Counted from the stretch's first letter, positions 46,359-59,219 are shown. The stretch: 64,000 nt of DNA from Toxotes chatareus (GCA_016801885.1 CM028905.1:15696256-15760255), one strand, 5' to 3'. A program made the numbers and translations. Notes: generated by a model not told the origin, from the sequence alone.

Positions 46359-46379
46359 TGTGTGTGTGTGTGTGTGTGT
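46359..46379 (+). repeat. (TG)10 microsatellite
   Basis: Uninterrupted. Confidence 0.95.
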
Positions 46380-46499
46380 CTACAGTGGATTCCCAGATTG
46401 CAACCAGCTTGTTTATACTGTTTGTCTGTCTGGCTGGATGACAACCTCCAACAAACATCATCACACACACACATAACAAGAGATGGGTACAGGTTTTTG

Positions 46500-46580
46500 A
46501 AGACAGGAGGAAACAGCTGGCTTGGCTCTGTCCAAAGGAAACAAAATCTATCTCTAAATCTCACTAACATGTTACAGTAA
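46500..46580 (+). mobile_element. Teleost repeat (GTTCAACATTTTGGGAAAT family), right-half copy
   Basis: GGAAACAGCTGGCTTGGCTC, TGTCCAAAGGAAACAAAATC and AAATCTCACTAACATGTTAC match the right half of this repeat; compare AACAGCTAGCTTGGCTCT in the copy at 25578. Confidence 0.75.
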
Positions 46581-47152
46581 CAGCAGAGCCATTTAACTAA
46601 CAGTTAATAAGCTTTTGTCAGTTCTAATTTTGTGCTGCTGTCCATAAACAGATCTTAATTGAAGTATCTGTTCATGAAGAGAAGCTTTGTAAATCTTTCC
46701 CAGAGCTTCTTGTCACAGTTGGTCCACACTGACATTGCTCTCCACAAACACACAACATACTACAGCATACTATACCAAAAACTAAAAATAGAAAATACTA
46801 AAAGGAAACCTGGGGTGTGTCAGGGAATATTAACAAAAATATAATAACAACAGATACTGAGTATAGTAGGTCAGTGTCAAAGATGTTGAATTCTGAAGGA
46901 TCAGGAGCAAAAAGAAAGAAAGAAATTAGGACATCTCTACTTTTGACTGAGGACTTGGACTGTCCAACAAGAAATAACATTAATTCAAACCAAAAGTAGG
47001 TCTTCAGGGGTCCCCTGAGCCCTCGGGCCCTCTGGGCTTCTGCTTGTGTGGCACATTCAGTAATCCATCCATTGGAGCAGTTCTGTGGATATTTTTAGGA
47101 CGTTACTACTCTCTCTGCAGAACAAAAGTTAAGTCATGTTGCTTCTTCCTCC
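46581..47152. other. Unassigned noncoding sequence
   Basis: No gene supported. Confidence 0.4.

Positions 47153-47194
<42 letters not shown>
47153..47194 (+). repeat. (TATC)10 tetranucleotide microsatellite
   Basis: Uninterrupted TATC array, ending at TATCGATG. Confidence 0.97.
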
Positions 47195-49239
47195 GATGCT
47201 GTTTCACATGAGAGAACTGCATCAGTTATAAAAACAACATTACTGCCTTGTCCTGCAGCTTGTTTAACCTTTACCCCTGTGTACTGACTCCTCATGTACC
47301 TGTGTATACAGACAATAGTTCAGTATATATTGCTGTGATGTCTGGCTCCCCTGATGGTTTGTGCTATTCTGTTCTGAGACTGACCCAGACAGATAGAGGG
47401 ATGGATGGAGAGAAGAGGAGGTATGCTGGCTTTGAAATCAGGAACCTCTCTTCACCTTTAGCGTGTCTGACTATGAAAGAGAGAGGGAGCAGACAATAGT
47501 GAAAAGAGCAGGATTGGTGGGTCTGCAGGAGGGCTGGGAGAGGAGAGGAAAGAGACGGACACACATTCAGCCAGAGAGGTTGATTTTAAAGCAGACAGAG
47601 CTGTGGACGGCTGCAGGAGGCTGGCAGGTGGGTGGGAGGGCACACAGAAAGATCAGCCAGCATACAGGATGGTGAGGATCAGGCAGGAAGGAGCGATACC
47701 AAACAACAAGAATCTGATAATGAACCTGATTGTAGGGCACTGATGGGTGGAGCTGGTTTCGGCTGCACCCATCTGACAGGACTGATGACCGTGATTTGAG
47801 TTTTCTATGTACTCCTGTTGTTGCTGTGTATTTTAGAATGGAACCGTTTTTTCTTTCATGATGCATGATTTAAAAACCTGCCTTCAAGGTAAAAGTAAAG
47901 CACCAGAGACAGATACAATACTGACTGAAGAATAACTGGCCACTCTCTAAGTATAAACAGAGCTGGATATAAAACAGGCTGCTACAGTAGGAATATTCTC
48001 TTTTTTCTCTGGGTTCCAGAAATTTCTTACAGTGGACATTTATCCTCTTAGCAGAACAGGAGCACTGTCAGCACATGTGTTATCTCCCCTCAGGTTAATT
48101 TAATTTAAGGTGCACTTTTACCTCTAAGGAGACAGTTTTCTCTGGGGAGAAAATCTTCTGTACTCTTCTGGAGATTTGTTCGGCCGTGGCCGGTGTCTAT
48201 CCCATTCAGTGATTATGTGTTTTTCCTAACCCCACACAGTACTCAACTACAGTGTCTGCAGGATTACCAGAGGTCAGTCACCAAAATGTGCACTGTTGAT
48301 TCATGAAAACAGAGGCTGGTGCATTGTAGAGGAGAGATCGGACTGAGAGACCAGCCTCAAAGCGGAGCTGAACTGGAGAGGGTAGAGAGGGAAAATGGAA
48401 ATCAGGAAAATGTTAGTGCTGATAAGGTGGGGTGGTTGTATGTTTTTGGGAGGGGCACCATGGAGATACTCTGTGTGTTGAGAAGAGGGAAGTAAAGGAA
48501 AAAAAGAAAGGTGGAAAGAGAAATGAACTATAAAAGAGAGAGGGAATGAAAGAAAGTAAAAAATATTGCTGGTAGAGCAAAGTAAAAGACCACAGGAGGT
48601 CTCATACACAACCATGCTCTGCTGAAAATACGGATACACCAACATAAGACCTTCAGGCAAAAACATAGGTGCTCCAGTTTACAATGCCTGTTTCTGGATG
48701 GGCCTTTAAAAGACAACAATATTTAAAAGTCAACAATAAAACACATACAGAACGACCAAAAGTTGCTGGATACGTGGAAAGAGTGTGTGCATTCGAGGTC
48801 GGGTTGCCAGGTTTGTAAGGTTAAAATGAAAATATTCTGGCCCTAGTCTTGGCAGGACGCAGAAATATGAAACTGATGTCAACCTCATTTTACTCTTGGA
48901 TGACGAATAACAAAATTTCCCTTTATATCAGGCTGTTTGTAAGAATGTAATGAAGCAAAAGCCCGTATGAATGGGCCTCTCACACTCCAGTGAGCTCCTT
49001 CTTTTACATGCTGATGTGTTAGCCACAGGCTTGTGTAGGGACAGAGATTTCTCTGTGAAACAAACCGCTCTACACTCCTCCACCCACCAGTCCTCATCCT
49101 GACTTGATATCTCTATTATTCGCAGTTTAAGCTGTGTGTATAGAAGGAGATAGTGAGACACTTCTCCCCCTCCTTTTTCAAAAGTTTGGCGAAGCTCGTT
49201 TGGGCAGATCAATAGTTTGATACCCTTTAGCAGTCGCCT
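47195..49239. other. Unassigned noncoding sequence
   Basis: Purine-rich around 47400-47560 and 48480-48560. The 121-codon minus frame at 48301-48666 is a low-complexity Phe/Leu/Ser product of that. No gene supported. Confidence 0.4.
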
Positions 49240-49560
49240 TGCTAAATGAGAGCGTCTTTTAGCTGACTATTGATTTACCCATGACGAGGTAAGTAAAAGA
49301 ATGTTCCACTCATTAAACAAGAGAACAAAGAGCCAAGGATTATTGTAGCCTGTCATATGGTGTTAGCACCACCGAGTCTGCACAGACCCTGTGGGTGAGA
49401 GGCGCTGCAATAATATCTATAATATTTCTCCCTCACTTAATGCCTATCATCATCAGTCAGGGAGAGGAGATTGCATTTCTGCAGACTGCAGTGTCTGGCT
49501 CTCTAAATACACACCGTCAATATTCACAATGCTTCTTCACTCTATGTGTTACCTGGTACC
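49240..49560. promoter_or_regulatory. Candidate conserved noncoding element
   Basis: Repeat-free and motif-rich: GACTATTGATTTACCCATGA, CTCATTAAACAAGAGAACAA (SOX-like ACAA), GGCGCTGCAATAATATC. Visual call only; it ends shortly before an LTR scrap. Confidence 0.22.
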
Positions 49561-49689
49561 AGCTCCACCTGTCAAATGTCATTATATAGCTCCTTTAAAA
49601 TACTAGAATCACTGTTTATTCTGTACATGGATTGCTAACCTGACAGGGTGGGAAACTATAGGGCCCCAGACCAGAAGGGGCCTGTGTGA

Positions 49690-49870
49690 CTGCTTGACTT
49701 TTGCCTCCCTTGTGTATTTAAGTGTCTCTGTTGCCCCCTTTTTGCTTCCATTGTTCCTGTTGTGTTCCAGTGAGTTTTCTTAGTGTTCTTGCTTCCAGTG
49801 TGTGTTCTTGCCTACCTGTGTTCCTGCCTGTTAGCGTTGCCACCTGCTTGTAAGCCAGATTTATTGTTAC
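49690..49870 (+). mobile_element. Third, shorter piece of the solo-LTR family
   Basis: TTTTGCCTCCCTTGTGTATT with TAAGTGTCTCTGTTGCCCCC follows the TATA-like core of the copies at 21925 and 34223. The GC-box part upstream and both termini are missing or unrecognisable. Confidence 0.55.
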
Positions 49871-51384
49871 TGCCATATCTTCGCTAACCTGATGAGAGGA
49901 GATTCTAACAATAGCATAACATTAACACAGTGTAATCTCTTTAATGAACATCTGGAGGAAGATTTACACCAGGGTCCATAAGTCTTACACCACTTTCACA
50001 CTGAAGTGAATGGATAGGTTGTCTCAGATGTTTGGAACTGACTGTAGATGGTGTCCTGTCACCATCTGTCTCTTCCAAGGACTGCTAACATCAGGTCACA
50101 TTACTGATTGAGACAGAATATTACTCAACTCATGATGCTTCTTCTTCATGGTGCAACAGGGGAAACACAGAAATCTTCTTCTGACCAAAGGATACTTTGG
50201 CAAGTGGAGGAAGCATTTGTACTGATTCTACTGACACAGGCACATTGTTGAATAAGACTTTTCATTAAAGCAGGAATCAGTTCATTTATGCTTTCACATT
50301 ATTATCTAGTTTTTAATCACTGATGAAAAATATAATGCATTTTATCACACTTCTCCTCATTTAGTTTTAGTTTGTTTTCTTTGTGGGGAAAAAAAGGGTT
50401 ATCAATTAACACTGCTTTCATCAGCCTTTGTTTCCAGCAGTGCAAAAAAAAAAAAAAGTGATAAACCCACTGTTTACTATCTTCTCAGCAGCAAATGACA
50501 GAGCTAGTGATTAGCTAGTGAATATACTGGAGCATTTAGCAGGTGAAGAGACAGATATTTTTCTCAGGAGTTGGTGGAGGCTAAACCAGTTCTCAAAGAT
50601 AGTGAGAGTGACAGGTGGATGTATAAATTAGCAGCTGTTTTCTAAACAACAGCTTTATAAAGTGATAAAATCTCACTGTTAATTGGCTACAAAAATCTTT
50701 GCTGCTTTAATTTCTCAATTTATACTGTGCTTATGTGTGCTAAATAAATGTTTAATGCAAGCTGCTGGATAATCGTGTTTTCCATATTTCATATTACAGT
50801 TTTGACCCTTGAACAACATGGTTTTCCATGAGGAGCACTGAAATCTGATCTTATCTAATCTTATCTAATCTATAATGCTAACCTTAATCTTCAATGAGCA
50901 CCAATACTCACCCGCAGGCATCGCTGATCCCAATCCATCAGTCTTTTTTTCTTTTTTATTGCTGTCAACAGACAAGACAAAGGTGAGCTCCTCCTCCTGC
51001 AGGGGGCACTGTTGCACCACAGGTAACACCACATCATTTGTCAGTGCCTAGAGAGAGGCTCACAGAGTGTCACTGTAAATGAAGCACACACACATTCAAA
51101 CAAAGTCTTCTTGATTATCATTCAGAAGCAGTCTGGGTATGACCAATCATTTAACACCATCAAATAAACAAAACAAAGATTCAGATCACCACACAGCCAA
51201 ACAGGGAAGCCTGGGTGCAACACCCACTTCCATGTGCATGGACGCACACACACATAAAACCCCCCTTTTCGTGCTTAGAGTGAAAACACACACACATTTA
51301 AAGGAAGCAACTCTTTCTGCCCGCTCTGGTAAATGCAACAGTAAATTTAGAGCATTTTATCCTGTGGAGTGTTAGTGCTCACAT

Positions 51385-51386
<2 letters not shown>
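49871..51386. other. Unassigned noncoding sequence
   Basis: An A run at 50444-50457 and a short ATCTTATCTA repeat at 50849-50872 that may be another retrotransposon tail. No gene supported. Confidence 0.4.

Positions 51387-51422
<36 letters not shown>
51387..51422 (+). repeat. (AC)18 microsatellite
   Basis: Uninterrupted. Confidence 0.97.
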
Positions 51423-51423
<1 letters not shown>

Positions 51424-51479
51424 AGCTGAAGAAGAAGGCAGTGGCTGTGCTTTGGTCTAATAGCATCTCTGATGACTGA

Positions 51480-51740
51480 CATCACCGGTGCTTAGAGATG
51501 ACACATGTTTGGAGTACATTCGCTACGGTAAAAACCCAGAGGCATTCGTGAGTCACCACGGTTATTGTGATTCATTAACCTCTCAAAGCAGAGTCGCCAT
51601 CGCCTCATTGTTCTGTTGAAGGCGAGGAGCATTAGCAGAGATACAGGTGGATGAGGTCGGCACAGAACAGACCCGTGGGAGCAGGAGAGGTCATAGCCAT
51701 TATTATGGATCAGTCTACACAGCAAGAGGGACGATGAAAA
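51480..51740. promoter_or_regulatory. Candidate conserved noncoding element
   Basis: Repeat-free block with CATTCGCTACGGTAAAAACC, GGTTATTGTGATTCATTAAC and TCATAGCCATTATTATGGAT. The surrounding sequence is microsatellite-rich, which makes the clean block stand out. Visual call only. Confidence 0.22.
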
Positions 51741-53095
51741 AAAAAATGCTTATTGTTCTGTTTTCTCCTGACCTCAGGCAATTACTCTCAGAGAAACAGG
51801 TACAATCACAGGCACACAGCCAGGATTAGACTCACAGGGGTTTTTACATTGTGGGAGGCGTAAGTCGTGCCGAGGTGTGTTTTTCCACTGTACTGCATAA
51901 GCAAGGGAAGCTGTTCACCTGCACAGCTAATGAAGTTCTTCTAATTCTCCGATAAACACATTGCTGTGAGGTTGTGCTGGAAACACATGTAATCATGGCT
52001 TGGCTTGGCACAACGTGGCTGAACTGGACAACCAACCAGGGCTAATGAAAAATCTGTCAGTGAAAAGTCAGTCTGCTGTTTTTGTGACAAGTTCTTCTCT
52101 GAACACAACTGATCAATATGTTTTGGAGACTGTTGTTTTGCTGTCATGGAGGTGGAGGTGTGGTTCTCTTGTTGTGTGGGAGGATTTTAGTCCAACAATT
52201 TTTTTTTAACTTTATACAAATAACAACCCATTGGCCAGGTGTGCAGAGGTATGAGAGTATGGTTTGTAACATTGTCATGTGCTTTATTATCCACATTCGT
52301 ATGACTGATTGTACAGGGACTATAAAGGACACACGATCCTCAGAGACAGATTGGTGAAGCAGCACGATGCAGTCAGAAGAAGGCTATGATGCAGGCTTCA
52401 AATGACCATTCACAACAGCTATAAACAACTTTTAGATCAACGACATGCTGTAGGAACCAGTTGATTTCAAGTATTCTGAACCCTTTAGCATTTACTCCTG
52501 TGCCAGGAGTATAAACTGAGTATAAACTGTTCCACAGTAGAGTGACGTGGACAGCTAGAGGGTCAACACTCGAGAGTCAGAGGGGACAGAACAACGGTCT
52601 AACCTACTGAGACCATGTGAAGCCACCAGCCAGATTAAGAACAGTTTTATGGGATGGAGGGGGAAAAAAAGCAATGAAATGTTTCTTAGAGAGTTAGAAA
52701 AAGAGAATCCACACATGGTTTGACATGCCCTAACTAACTACTAATCCTTCCTCTGTTTGCTTTCACAGCCTGCAGTATAGGACTAGAGATTCTCAGAGAA
52801 TAAACCCATCTTCCCCCTCCCCTTCCAAGTGATAACCTTCAAAAAAGACATATTGGTGGAAGCTGCCATTCAGACATCCTTATCACCACACCGTCTGTGT
52901 ATTACAGTGTACAGTATGTGCTTCCAGGACAATGTGTGTGTGTCTGTGTGTGTGTGTGAGTGTGTGTGTACTTCTCTGGCAAATAGATTAGCTTTATTGC
53001 GTCTTTAAAACAGGGCACGGCTCAGCCCTGCGCACACATTTAAACTAAATGCTAACACAGCATACTGTCACTGCTTGGCTTTATAAAGAAATCCT
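51741..53095. other. Unassigned noncoding sequence
   Basis: Imperfect (TG)n at 52933-52967 with C and A interruptions. No gene supported. Confidence 0.4.
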
Positions 53096-53099
53096 TCAT

Positions 53100-53525
53100 A
53101 GATGACAAGAGAGGGTGGAGGAACGGGGGGATCAGAGGGAATGAGATGGGGAGACGAGGGAGAGGAGAGGAAAGAGGGAGGAGTAAAATAAAAGATGATA
53201 TTTATTCTCAGTGAGAGAGAACAGAGGACTCTGTCTATGAATTATGTATCTGCAAGAATGGGCATCTCTGTGAACGACAAAATGTTTATTACAGGTGAGA
53301 GCCCTTTTTTTCTTTCGCTCCTTTCTTACTAGCACCAACAGTATCTTCAGCTGTGATGTGAATAGAAAGAGGAGAGGGAAGGAAATGACTGGACGGGAGG
53401 AGGGAGGGAGGGAGGGAGGAGAAGAGGAGAGGCCATGAGGTAGATAAGGGAAATAGGAAAGAAGGGAAAAGTGGAAAGAGAATGAGGAAAGGGAAATTAG
53501 AAGAGGGAAAAGTTCAGTGGTGAAG
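53100..53525 (+). repeat. Long purine-rich region
   Basis: Two strongly purine-biased stretches (53100-53200, 53360-53520) with (GGGA)n at 53398-53420. The plus strand carries few pyrimidines over these stretches. Such tracts can adopt triplex structures. Confidence 0.75.
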
Positions 53526-53712
53526 TGCCTGCAAAATAACCAGGAGAGCTTTTCAGATTTTTATTATTATTATTTTTGGAGGTCATTCTCAAATAAAGTT
53601 CATACTTTATTATTTAACTTAGTGATGCAGGTGCTTTGATCAAACATTAGAATATTTTGCGACCAACTAAAACACACACAGCCAATGAAATTTCTGTGAT
53701 GGGAGTCTCTCT

Positions 53713-54370
53713 GAGGTACATCTAGGATCTGTGCTTGGTCCCCTGTCCTACTGACTCTACACCACCTCCCATGGTCGGATTATCCTCTCATCTCTGTTAT
53801 GCTGATGATACCCACCTCAGCCTTCCTCGGTGAATGTGCCAGTCCACCTCACTCTCACCAACAGAATCTGCATAATAGCAAAAAATGTGCCAGGACACTT
53901 GGTCTTCAGCCAGCCAAAGACAGCTTGTGTCTGGCTCCTTGCCTGTGGAGTAGCTACTTCCCACATTCACCTACGTGAACTCCCTCATTCAGGTTTAGGA
54001 GCCTTCTTGGTCACTTTGGATGAAGATGAATGGATGAAGACTTTTTCAACCATCACTGTGAGGCAGGACATCTCAAATCTTCTCCGGTATGATCCTGTGG
54101 TGGTGGAATGAGAAGCTGAACTAGACTCAAATCTCTCTCTCTCATTTGCTTTGCACTTCATCCTTCATGGATCTTCAGCCCTGTGGCACTTGTCAGGCGG
54201 AACATGGAACTGCACCATGTCTCTTATTCTGTTTACGTCTCTTTGTACATCACTTGTCAAATGAATGTATGGAATGTAGCAGAGAAGAAGCTTTGTGTTA
54301 CTACTATAGTGTCTCCTACACTGGTCAGAGCTGCTCCAAGCTGAGCTCACTCATCTACACTTGATAAAAT
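53713..54370 (+). pseudogene. L2-like retrotransposon RT remnant with YADD box
   Basis: EVHLGSVLGPLSY (from 53713) corresponds to the RT block G-x-P-Q-GSVLGPLLF. A frameshift follows, then SSHLCYADDTHLSLP, where YADD (53798-53809) is the catalytic Asp pair of the RT palm. Most of the thumb is deleted. The match resumes at SYFPHSPT-like sequence (VATSHIHLREL in one frame, about 53946-53984) and again at the TTCTCCGG...GTGGTGGAATGAG block (about 54078-54110), which in fish L2 elements encodes the C-terminal FSVIVPQWWNEL region. The remainder to about 54370 is 3' UTR-like. Frameshifts, stops and internal deletions make it inactive. No promoter or tail could be fixed. Confidence 0.82.
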
Positions 54371-55229
54371 ATGATCAACTGAGATAGAAAGTATGTCAAC
54401 TTATACAAAATTCTGTGGACTTTTTTTTGGGATGTACTGTTAAGTTTGTGTTAGTTGTGGAAACAAAGTTAAGAGAACTGCATTTAAATCCACAGTATGT
54501 GAGTGTGGGGAGTACTGGTGGGACAGGGGTAAGGTTTCTTCCACTGAAGCAGCCAATAATCAACGGAGTAAAATTAGAATTACCAAAATTTACTGAAGAA
54601 AACTTCATTCACAACGTCACTGATATCAGTAAAACACAATTTACACAAATTAAGTTAATTTCATTTATTTTCAATGCGCATTAATCAACAGTTCTGTGAA
54701 TGTGCCAGTGGCCAGCTGGTTCATTTTGCAGCAGCAGTCCTCCGGCAAGATGTTCTACAAGCAGTGAAGTAACAAGATAAGCAATGAAATCAGAAAGAAG
54801 ACAATAAATAAATTTAAAAAAAAGAGGAAAGCAAAATACTGATGTGACAGTACAATGATTACAGTCATGTGCAGCTTATTTTAGTAGTAGTTGTATATGC
54901 TATGTGGTAGCATAGAGCCACACAGCGTACGATAGCAGTACTATATACATGTTGGCCATGCAGCGCAATGAGGCATAAAGTAAAATGTTAACAACTAAAA
55001 ACATTTATCTTTATGAGATGTTGATAGAAATAGCTTAGTTTAAGAATAGAATTAACAAATCATCTTCAACAAAACAATAATGATAATTTATAACATGTTT
55101 TGTGCATTAGGACTGATCACATATCTTGTGAAGGTGTGCTCCAATTTGAGAATTCAACCTTGGAGGTTAGTATAACTCAACAGTTTCTCATGTGTTGTAT
55201 CTGTGGTGAGGTTTACTTTAAAATAACAG
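54371..55229. other. Unassigned AT-rich noncoding sequence
   Basis: No gene supported; the 89-codon frame at 54415-54684 has no recognised domain. Confidence 0.4.
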
Positions 55230-55253
55230 CTTTTTTTTTTTTTTTTTTTTTTT
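55230..55253 (+). repeat. Poly-T run
   Basis: About 23 T residues. Confidence 0.95.
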
Positions 55254-56589
55254 GATCGCTGACTTTAATCTACACTATTTCCTACAAACCCAAGATGGAT
55301 TAAATGTCATCACATTGTCAGAACAGGCCAGTCGAGGTGTTGTGGCTGGTTCAGAAATAGCAGGAGCAGCTTTAAAAGGACAGAGAGGGACAGACTGTTG
55401 TTTTTAGACAGCAGAGATTACAGCTAAATCCTTGGGAAGATGACGTTAGAAGAGAGAGTTGGTCACACACGACACACGACACACAGTCTGCCAAATGATG
55501 CCCGTCTACTCTTCAAGTGTTTTTCTTTGAGGTGGCGAAGCGTCAGACCGACTGCAACTCGGAGGTGTGGTGAGCTTCATTTCAGGTGTCAGCAGCATTA
55601 GACGAGCCTGTTTATCAAATACATCCCACCCTCAGATCAAAGCTGACAGGTCACTGATAGGAGAATTGCTGCTTCAATGACTTAAAATATAACTGACTTG
55701 TCGGCCTCCCCAGCTGCTGAAGAGACTCACATTAAAGCCATCCATGGGGGAAATGTTCCTCCCAGTGTGACAGTGGAAAGAAATGCGAGGCCATTAGGAA
55801 TGTCACTGCTGCTGGATTACTACAGCACAGAGTATTCACTGCTTTTAGTTTGGTTTGTTTGGCCATGTGAAAAATATTCCCCTAAATTCAGGTGACGCCA
55901 AGACTGCAGCTTTGTGGGTGTAAGACCAAGACTGACTGTCAACGGTCCTTCACACAGTCAAGGCTGAGATAAAGGAGGATAATAACCAGGACAAAGCACT
56001 TTGCGACAAATGTAGTGACTTTCGGGATAAACCTTAGCTACTTTCCAAAGACCAGAGTTTCCAAAGTTCGGGCTTCCCCTCCCATTGACGCACCCCTCTT
56101 ATTGAACTGACCACACGGCAGCTGACATAGACATGAATGAGCTTAACTTTCCTTTTGACTGATCATTTTACAGGTAAATCCAGATGAAATCACAGCACAG
56201 GATTTTAAATTCAGGATTTTAGCAGCAGAGCAGCAGCTTGGAAGTGTCTTGTCTCTAATGTGGATCTTAATGGGCTATGCTTTAGTTCTCTGTTTCATAC
56301 TTCTTCCATTGTCTGTCACAGAAACAGAGAAACGTGTCAGTGAGAACAGCTTTACTGTGAATTCAGATGAATGAGATGACTGTATATGTGAGCACAGAGA
56401 GGAGGAGAGAAACAAACAGATAAAGGACTGAAACCAGCTGAAACTAGGCTGAATGCAAATATGATGCAAAGTAGTTGTTTACAGCTGTACGACGACAGTT
56501 TTCAACTACGACCACAATTTGTTTTACATTGACCGTACACGGTTTAGCCATGTAGTGGGTTTTGACCTGGTCTTGCTTTGTATCCTTAT
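55254..56589. other. Unassigned noncoding sequence
   Basis: No gene or element ends supported. Confidence 0.4.
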
Positions 56590-56594
56590 TTTTG

Positions 56595-56735
56595 ACATAT
56601 TCATCATCATCATCATCAGTGGAAATGGAATAAAACATGGAAGAGAGGTGGGGTTGACATGCAGGTATCCTGGGATTCAAACACAGGAAGTCATGCTTTT
56701 GAGTCCTTTATCTGTTTGACTGAGCCAGTTTCAGT
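56595..56735 (-). mobile_element. tRNA-derived SINE-like fragment
   Basis: On the minus strand TGGCTCAGT (56727-56719) resembles a pol III A box and TGTTTGAATCC (56683-56673) a B box, about 40 bp apart, as in the D- and T-arms of a tRNA. The intervening sequence does not form a convincing anticodon stem, so this is a tRNA-like SINE head or tRNA pseudogene rather than a working tRNA. Downstream it reaches a (GAT)5 run at about 56614-56598, which would serve as the tail. Confidence 0.45.
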
Positions 56736-57228
56736 GGACAAACATTAGTGTTACAGTAGCTCTGGCTGGTTGCCTAAATTATACAGAGTAATCTATTCTT
56801 TAAGAATAGTTCTACTGCTTTTCTTTTACTTTAATTCATAGCATCCAGCTGTTAAATGCAGACATGCATGCTGTGTTATTTTCCACAACTACAAACTTCA
56901 TTGCAGCTGATTAGTTACAGTATCTCAAATTTCTAGTGTTTCTGCTCTCTGTAAACTGACTGTAGTAGAGAGGTGGATTAAATGGGAACCAGGAAGCCAA
57001 TGGCTGCCTGGAATGTGGATACTGACTTATAAAATGTTCAGCTGTAGTGTATAGTAAATGTGACGGGTGGTAAATTGGCTAAAACATGCAAAATCACTGG
57101 TGTGGTCCTTCACCAAGGCAGCTGAGTCTCTGTGAGTGTCAGAAGACATCTTTCTTACATGTACACGGCGTGGGGATGTGGTTTTACATACTGAAGGGAT
57201 CTAGATGATTGAGAACTAGACAGACATA

Positions 57229-57231
57229 TGT

Positions 57232-57268
<37 letters not shown>
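57229..57268 (+). repeat. (TG)n microsatellite
   Basis: About 19 units with one TTTG interruption at the left. Confidence 0.96.
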
Positions 57269-57275
<7 letters not shown>

Positions 57276-59219
57276 ATATGTGTGTTAAAAGTGAATGTTG
57301 CATTTGTAGGGACGTGGGCTGTGCTCAGCTCTGCCATGTGGAACACTGCAGTGTCAGAGGAACTGACAGGGATGGAAGCAGAGAGGGGGGGTTGAATAAA
57401 ACTGTGTGTGAGTGCGTCATCAGGTATTAGTCTAAAGCTTTGAACATATTTGTCTCTTAATCCAGCACTAGTCTCTGCGAGGACAGAACTGACTGATGCT
57501 CACAAACACACACATCTTCTGTTTGTCTGATCTATTGAAAACTTGTCTTGTGTTGCCTGCACAGCTTTGTGGGTAAACTGCAGTGTGGAGTCCAACTGTG
57601 GCAAGGCGCTGGTTCACCACAAGCCTCCACCACAGCATCACTGCTCCTCAGTTTCCAGATTGAGGTCAAATCTATTCACTTTCAAACAAACCAAGGGATT
57701 CTGTGCACCTCCCCAACTATTTAACAGCACAGACGCAAGAAACAAAGAGAGATCACATGCAAGTCAAACGAGTGCAAGGGTAGGAGGAGGTCCTGGAGGA
57801 GAAAAGACTTCTCTCTTAGACTGGGAGGCTGTTAAACATTTGAAGTAGGAGCATCATCAACTACAGGGGCTCAGAACCAGCTCTGCAAACCGAGGGCAAA
57901 ATATGCTGTGAGTCACTTGCCTTCCAAATCATTGCTCAACCTGGTGCCTTGTCAGCATGATGGCGGCCATTTGTCAGTAGCATCTAGAACTCTTATAAAC
58001 ATTGTATGCTATAGTTCCTGATCTGTCACCACTGCGGCTCAGACACACAAACTGCTTGGCTACTGTTTTGGGTGAGATGGTGGTTTGAGTTAGAAAAGAA
58101 TCCACTCGACAAATGCTGTTGTTTTCATTGTTAAGAACATCTGGGCTTAAACATTCATACAGGAACATGGACACAGTCTGGTTGATTCAGTATTTCTAAA
58201 AGTGGAGAAGTGCAATTAAAATTCTGATTACTCTCTGGATTTCCAGTGGTAACACATTGCTTGTGTACTTCTTTTTTAGGGGCTACACGTTGGATGGTCT
58301 GTAAGGCCCTGTGATTTAGTTTTAGCTGGTTCAGCTGGGATGTAGCTATCATGCTAACAAACAAGCAAACAGGTGTGTTAGAACTTGTCTATAGTAACTA
58401 GCAGTAGATTAGACTACTGCAGACATGGATTAGTCATTGTCAATAATATGGTTTCATAAATCGGTGATGAATATTTACAGCGCAAATAGCACTGGAGATC
58501 TGTGGTCACTTCCCAGAGTTCTTTGCAGTTCTATTATTGACAGAACATTTGTCCATTTGCTTGTAATGACCAAGCCCCGAAAAACTGAGAAGCACTAAGA
58601 AAAAAAAAAAAAAGAGAAGTGCAAACAACAGTGCAAACAAAACCGAAAATAATTCAAACTAGAGGGAACTGTTAATGTCATTCACAGAGGGAGAGATGAA
58701 CCCGATGATAATAATATGGATGTCAAAGATAAAACGGGAGTTTAACAGAAATATTATAATAATAGATAAAAAATGGGAGAAAACATTCAAAGCTTTAACA
58801 AGGGAACAACACTAAAGCTCAGTGCAGTAGGAGACCTTGAATCATTAACTACTAAATCTATTCAACAAGACAAAGTGCAGGAGATCAGGTAAAGAAGTGC
58901 ACAAATAATACAAATTAAGTGTGAGTTAGGCATGTTAGGGTGTTATTTTATATTATATTGTATCTTGGTACACTCTTTAGCATGACAATGTCGTGTTTAC
59001 TCCTAAAAGTGCGACCTTCAGTACAGGTTCTGGGGCAGAGGAGGAAAAAGAGGAGCTCTCTGCCAACACATACATTAAAAACATGTATAGAGCATTTAGA
59101 AAATGTTGGTTACGTAGTCTTTCTAGATTGGAATCAGTTTCTATCTGGACTATAGGTACTGGCCTAAGTCTTTAAAAGCTAGGCTAGGGCCACATACTGT
59201 ATATCATGCCTAACATGGT
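57269..59219. other. Unassigned noncoding sequence
   Basis: A run at 58600-58613. The 101-codon frame at 57543-57848 shows no recognised domain. No gene supported. Confidence 0.4.

Noticed and set aside
48301..48666. 121-codon minus frame rich in Phe/Leu/Ser
   Set aside because: It is the complement of a purine-rich stretch and has low complexity.
56655..56735. Functional tRNA gene on the minus strand
   Set aside because: A- and B-box-like motifs exist, but no acceptor stem or anticodon arm can be paired.
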